Below the pieces are notes generated by a model, which worked only from the letters and a program-made list of their open reading frames with translations, was not told where the DNA came from and ran no database searches. From Bryopsis sp. KO-2023 (lineage: Eukaryota > Chlorophyta > Ulvophyceae > Bryopsidales > Bryopsidaceae): 64,000 nt of DNA. Below are positions 59,464 to 64,000 of the stretch, piece after piece. Both the position numbers and the translations under genes were made by a program. Location of the stretch: assembly GCA_030272585.1 (NCBI GenBank), contig BSYQ01000004.1:372001-436000 (forward strand), read 5' to 3'. Every line of letters begins with the position of its first letter. Position 1 is the first letter of the stretch.

Positions 59464-62399
59464 TTACGCTTTCTTCTTTCTATCCAGGATCCCTCCGCAA
59501 TCGTCATCGGTCGGAACATAATCCACCACTCTCTGTGGGGTATCTCTGGTGTTTGCACCAGCTCCAGCAACTACCCTCAACGGCTCAACTCCAGTCAAGG
59601 AATTATGCACCGCCCAGCACATGTTATCAACCACAGCTTGCAATCCTCTAGGTCTGTCATGCGGCGTCAGTTCCGTCACATCTAGAAACCGCTCCGTGGC
59701 GGCTTCCCACGTCAATCGGGTCTGCTCCTCCTCAGAAAGTGGCTTGGGTTCGCTTGCCAGGGCAGCACTCACGCACTGGGAAAATTCTTCAGGGTTTTTA
59801 TAAATCAAGCAGTTTTGGAACGTGGAGAAGAAACGATTGCAAGGGTGGTCTGCACATATGACGAATTTGCCCATCGCTAAGGCTTCCGCTGTCGTGGTGG
59901 CAACCACATCGCTGGTGCAGGGATTGACGAAGATTTTGTAGTCATCGATGGAAGAATCGGCATGATCTCGAGCACCGAAGAATGTCATATCCAAATTACG
60001 ACGCACTGCCTCCTGCTGGACCTAGATCACCCACCCACATTTTCAAGGCTTCATTTTTTTCCGGTTTCAGACTTTTTTTGGACAATCATTTTTTTTTGAT
60101 TTCAGACTTTTTTGAGCGATCTTTTTTTTTGTTTCAGTCTTTTTTGGGCGATGTTTTTTTCCATTTCAGTCTTTTCTGGACAACCTTTGTCGTTTTAGTA
60201 TTTTCTGAACAGTGGTAATGTTTCCAAAAGCTGTCCAGCAACGCTGAAGCGTATACCGATTCTGAAAAATGCAGATATTTACTTTTAGATTCTTTTCTCG
60301 GAAATTCTCAGCACAACGTTTGCAGCACCAACCTCAGCAGAGTCTTGCCCGCTTCCATAGATATCGACCTTGAAATTCTCATGATGGGCCGTCGCATGCT
60401 TGGACAATAAATCCACCAGCTCCGTGTAACCCTTCGCCCACAAAACCTTCCCCAAAAAGTAAACCCCCTTTGAGAACGTGTTATCGATTTCCTCAGCCCC
60501 AGCATCCCTGGCCCTTCTCTTCCCGACCTCCAAAAAACTCGGGGAAACGCCATGCACGAATTCCGTTCTTTGTCTTGGTAAGGGCTGAACAGCATCCGAA
60601 AGCTTCACCACGTGGTGGCAATGTACCCTAGTCACCCATTGATTGACCCTGTGTAAGATCCCCTCCTTCACTTCGCCGTTCTCTTCTCGACGGGCGTAGT
60701 CTAGGTAGTTGGTGTGCATGATGCCCACCACATGGTTGAATTTGTCAGTCCATCGGCGGCCATGGTGGTACCAATTGAGATGCTCTGGTTCTTCCAAAAC
60801 AGCAACATCAGCTTCATGATCGGGAATGCATTGAGTGAGGTCGCCCACCGGAAGAATACTGCATTTCTCAGGTGCGAATCGACCAGGGTAGAATGTCAGT
60901 TTGAACGTGCTCTTCAGTCCCTAAAACACCCACCAGAAAACTCCCATTCAAAAAACGCACGGATCAGTATACTTAATCCTCGCTTTTCGACTGTTTTTTT
61001 TTACAATTCCTTCTTACAGTTTGACGGATTTTGATGGATTTTGCCAGCTACTCTTGATGTTTCGTTTTCGAGGGGATGTTTTGGTGGGGCTGTGCCAAAG
61101 CTCCGAATGATTTTTCTTACCGTTCTCTTCTCGACCCACTTTCTGACATAATCCTCCTGCTGCTCCGGCGTCTCGAAAGAAATTCCATTCGGAAAAACCT
61201 TAGCTTGATCGACTTGAGAAAGCCAAGGCACCACCAAAGTGACCTATGCAATCAAAACACGAAAAAAAACACGTTGGAATCCTACTTGAAACAAAAGCGA
61301 AATTGGGGAAGGGTATTGGACTGGCACAGCTGAGTGCAGGCATTTCCACGCTGACATTCAGTTGGTATGTGAGCTTACCTTACGGGATTTGTCATTGGCA
61401 AGGTACGCAGCCCTAAGCAGGGGATTCACAGAAGTGCCAGTCATCCATGGAAGGCAAGCTGTCGTTACGATCGCCAGCATTCTACCAGGATCACGGAGAC
61501 TGCTGGCTCTTCGTTGCCTAGCCCTGCCCTGTGTTTTTAAAAACACAATCGCCATCAGAATTTTTTTGACCTCCAATGGAGTATTCTGCAGATTCTGTAT
61601 GAATTTCTGGAATCAAAATGTTACTCAAAAGTTTCTGGAAAGTTCCTGGAAATTTCCATCTAGAAATATTCTCCTGGCAAAAAAGGGGTATCAGCCTTCC
61701 CACAAGTTTGTAGTTGTTTTGTTGCTGGTTCAGAGCCACTCAAAAGATTTCCCTCCCACCCCTCACACACACAGTCCTGACCTTTGCACGTGGTTTAGCC
61801 CATTCCTGAGCGAGCAGGTCTTCGATTTCTGCTGCCTCCTGCCGGGCAGTTTCGACTCTCATCTTTTGTTTGATCGCAAAAACGTCCTGGGGGAACAGAT
61901 TCTCCCTCAACGAGCTCTCGGATCCATTTCGGGCAGCTTGTTGCAACTGCTCCCATGGGAAACTCTGATGCAGGATGTCGCCCAGCTGCGCGACATTCTG
62001 CTGGCAGTTGCTAGCAGTTTCCTGCAGCTGGCGTTGGTATTTCTGTCTGTTTTCCTGCAACACCTCCCCAATCGTTTGAATGTTCCGTTGACAATGTGTC
62101 GCGGTCTCTTCGAGCGTCCGAGTCGCGGTTTCCACCGCGACTTGTGGCAGCGTCAGCAGATTCTGCTGGCAACTCGTCGCCGTTAGCTTGAACGCGGCTT
62201 GGCACCGCTTCGCAGCGCTGCGGGACGATTCCAGCAGTCGCCCGGCGTGCGGGTTTTCCAACGAGAAGCCTTCCAGCGACCTTCGTTTCCCGTCGAAGAA
62301 AAATTTCGCTTTCGCGGGGAATCGCAGCACACCGACGATATCATCGTCGGCCATCCGGGTCTCCACCTCGGACTCTTTATCGCGCTTCCCCCAGGTCAT
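59464..62399 (-). CDS. DGD1: Digalactosyldiacylglycerol synthase (DGD1-type)
   Basis: Five exons on the minus strand: 62399-61782, 61528-61379, 61243-61121, 60920-60333, 60021-59464; phases close, 678 residues (663 if Met16 at 62354 is used). It adds a second galactose to MGDG at the plastid envelope. The GT4 domain shows [122 protein letters not shown] and the family nucleotide-sugar motif [20 protein letters not shown]. The N-terminal extension (about 200 residues) is helical, with repeated TATxCQxN units. The exon 2 acceptor (CACAG, 61529-61533) is the least certain. AtDGD1 is longer (808), DGD2 shorter (473). Confidence 0.94.
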
Positions 62400-62611
62400 C
62401 GCGCGGGATTCAAGAATACAACACAATCACGACGCGGTTGCGGTTTCCTGGAGAGTGTGAGGACTCCTGGTCTGAAAAATAAAGTCGCCTTTTCGACGAC
62501 GCGCTTAAAATATGAAACGACTTTCAAGTCTGTCTGTCTGTTCAGCAGCTGTTCAACTTTGCGAAAACCGCGAGGTTTCGGGGCGCTTTGGACGCGCCAC
62601 CCAACGCGAGC
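62400..62611. promoter_or_regulatory. Upstream region of DGD1
   Basis: 212 bp before a possible divergent plus-strand exon; must carry the DGD1 promoter. No TATA box seen. Confidence 0.35.
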
Positions 62612-62704
62612 ATGGCTGACCTGGCGAGGGGAAGATTGCTGGAAATTGGATGCGACAGGACGCAGCGCAATCCAGAACGTCGTTCGCTTCAACTTGCCAG
62701 ACAG
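62612..62704 (+). CDS. Possible first exon of a divergent gene (uncertain)
   Basis: ATG 62612 (AGCATGG) opens MADLARGRLLEIGCDRTQRN.. to 62704, where CAG/GTTTGC could be a donor. G+C and codon pattern differ from the flanks. No next exon is recognised; open frames at 62784-63400 are not protein-like. Confidence 0.2.
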
Positions 62705-63597
62705 GTTTGCTTCGATTTGGTTGCCCGGTACATAAGATGGAATAAGACTGCTCCAAAATTCCGTTTCTTTTCCTTTTCCTCCTATGTCTATGTTTGGTAT
62801 TCTGATCACCATGGTTAGGAGTGTCATTAGATTTCTGGACTGTGGTGTGCAGATAATATTACCCCAATATTTCCCCCACCCCACATTTTCTATTTCGCAT
62901 TTCCAGAGGCATCAGAAAAACCTTTCCTCAATTGAAGTGATTTTTCAGTTGTATGTGGATCTCCTGCACTCATGGTCCCCTCAATCATTTGCTTCGTCTG
63001 AGCGACACTCTCTCTGTTACTGCTGCTTTCTTGCCACGAAAAGGAGCCTATTTTCAGAGTCCACACAATTCCAAATTGTCCCTCATTTCATCCAGAGACA
63101 ACTTCCCAGATTTTGCCACAGAAATCCAAAAGAATCGGGTCGAAATGGTCTGGCATCTCCTTCCAAGAGCCGATTATTTGCTTCCTACTTTTCAGGTTCC
63201 GCTTGGCTTTCGTTTTCCGGCAGAAACTTTTTCCATTCCATGGAATCCGAGGCTCTGCTACAGATGATATATCATACAGACTTTTTTTTTCTCAACCCCT
63301 TTCCTCGTTTTTAGTCTCTACTTCTTTCTCTTCACCATCTCTGGTTGCGAAAACTTTCAATTTGAATCCAAAATCAAAATTATCTCCCAACAATCTGTGA
63401 TCAAAAATCGTAGCATATGTCTGTCTTCTCAAAGATACGGTCTTTTTTTTCTCCCCAAAAATAAAAAGAGATACCCAACAGCCTGCAAGGCATCCACCCA
63501 CAGCGGATTGTGAAAAAACCAATTCGGCAACCCAAAGCTGCCAGAATCCTCTCAGTACAACATGCAGTCAGGCCTCTGAATGCATTTGTTCACCAGC
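62705..63597. other. Gene-poor stretch; no firm gene
   Basis: AT-rich with T runs. Holds the 3' UTR of the minus-strand lumenal protein and possibly undetected exons of the plus-strand candidate at 62612. Confidence 0.35.
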
Positions 63598-64000
63598 TTA
63601 AGAGGAAGCTTCAAGCTCAGCCTGTTTTCTGGCCTTTGCGAGAAGCTTCTGCCTCCTCCTAGCACTGATACCACCCTTCTTGGTGCCCTCCATCGCGTAT
63701 CCACTGGCGGACTGGGCAGTTGAGGTCATTTGCTTGCGCTTGATGGACTCTTGGTAGGGGACGGCGACCGCCTGGGCCTCCTCAACGGCCCAGAGAGAAG
63801 TAACACCGACCACTGCATCAACCGGAGACCAATTCTTTCAAGAAAAAATCGTCGGAGCGCTACTTTTCTCCGCTTTTTTCCTCCTTAACCGTATCCATCA
63901 AGGATGAGGCCGTGCGATAAAGCAAAGCTTATCTAGTTTCACTCCTGGTCTGACTTTGAAATCCTTACCGGCAGCGAGAACCGCATCCCTTCGGTTGGCA
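63598..64000 (-). CDS. Thylakoid-lumen precursor, C-terminal part, Tat-like signal (partial)
   Basis: Two minus-strand exons visible: one entering from beyond 64000 to 63969, then 63812-63598 (stop 63598-63600). Spliced together they read ANRRDAVLAAVVGVTSLWAV then EEAQA: a twin-arginine followed by a hydrophobic stretch and an AxA-type cleavage site, the look of a thylakoid-transfer signal. The mature part after it is only about 54 residues, basic, ending KKGGISARRRQKLLAKARKQ and AELEASS. Small lumenal or extrinsic photosystem subunits have this layout. I cannot name it; the rest of the transit peptide is outside the window. Confidence 0.65.

Overview
This window reads as nuclear DNA of a photosynthetic eukaryote of the green lineage, most likely a green alga and perhaps a streptophyte one. 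It encodes a trimer-forming LHCII antenna protein, a DGD1-type galactolipid synthase and a thylakoid-lumen precursor next to conserved eukaryotic genes (SMU1, PRP28, EDC4, UXT, SWSAP1-like). Most genes carry GT-AG introns of roughly 90-700 bp, and gene-poor stretches are full of homopolymer runs. The species cannot be fixed from the sequence alone. I deduced exon structures by hand from splice signals, reading phase and family conservation. Phases close for PPDK, LHCB, the subtilase, TPK, the CrfC-like GTPase, SMU1, the SWSAP1-like gene, the amino-acid transporter, EDC4, the SUZ-like gene and DGD1.

Layout. 1-602: 3' end of a gene with a lysine-rich tail (+). 846-3226: dispersed repeat copy A. 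3854-7370: pyruvate phosphate dikinase (-). 8318-8671: alanine-rich four-repeat protein (+). 10121-11517: LHCII (-). 12407-13155: repeat copy C. 13786-16998: secreted subtilase (+). 18355-20087: thiamin pyrophosphokinase (+). 20576-21058: UXT prefoldin-like (-), divergent from 21475-26020, a bacterial CrfC-type dynamin-like GTPase (+). 27547-29945: repeat copy B, inverted relative to A. 30788-34387: SMU1 (-), divergent over 196 bp from 34584-36938, PRP28/DDX23 (+). 37976-39257: SWSAP1-like ATPase (-). 39727-40586: an intact-looking TRIM retroelement. 40849-42823: a secreted protein of unknown function (+). 44255-47360: cationic amino-acid transporter (+). 48490-52224: EDC4/VARICOSE decapping scaffold (+). 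53752-54562: small SUZ-motif-like basic protein (-). 55503-57647: UMP-CMP kinase (-). 59464-62399: DGD1 (-). 63598-64000: 3' end of a thylakoid-lumen precursor (-).

Functional links. LHCII, DGD1 and the lumenal protein serve the thylakoid, and PPDK supplies PEP or pyruvate. SMU1 and PRP28 act around the pre-B to B step of spliceosome activation and share one short divergent promoter. EDC4 belongs to mRNA decay. No operon-like clusters are seen, as expected for a nuclear genome.

The most unusual elements are: (1) a dispersed repeat whose three copies all end in a 51-nt tRNA-like fold without a D arm; (2) a recent TRIM with 143-bp LTRs and a 5-bp target duplication; (3) the eukaryotic CrfC-like GTPase with a glycine/arginine-rich tail; (4) the SWSAP1-like ATPase with Arg in place of the Walker A Lys; (5) the shared SMU1/PRP28 promoter; (6) an exact 93-bp in-frame duplication in the SUZ-like gene.
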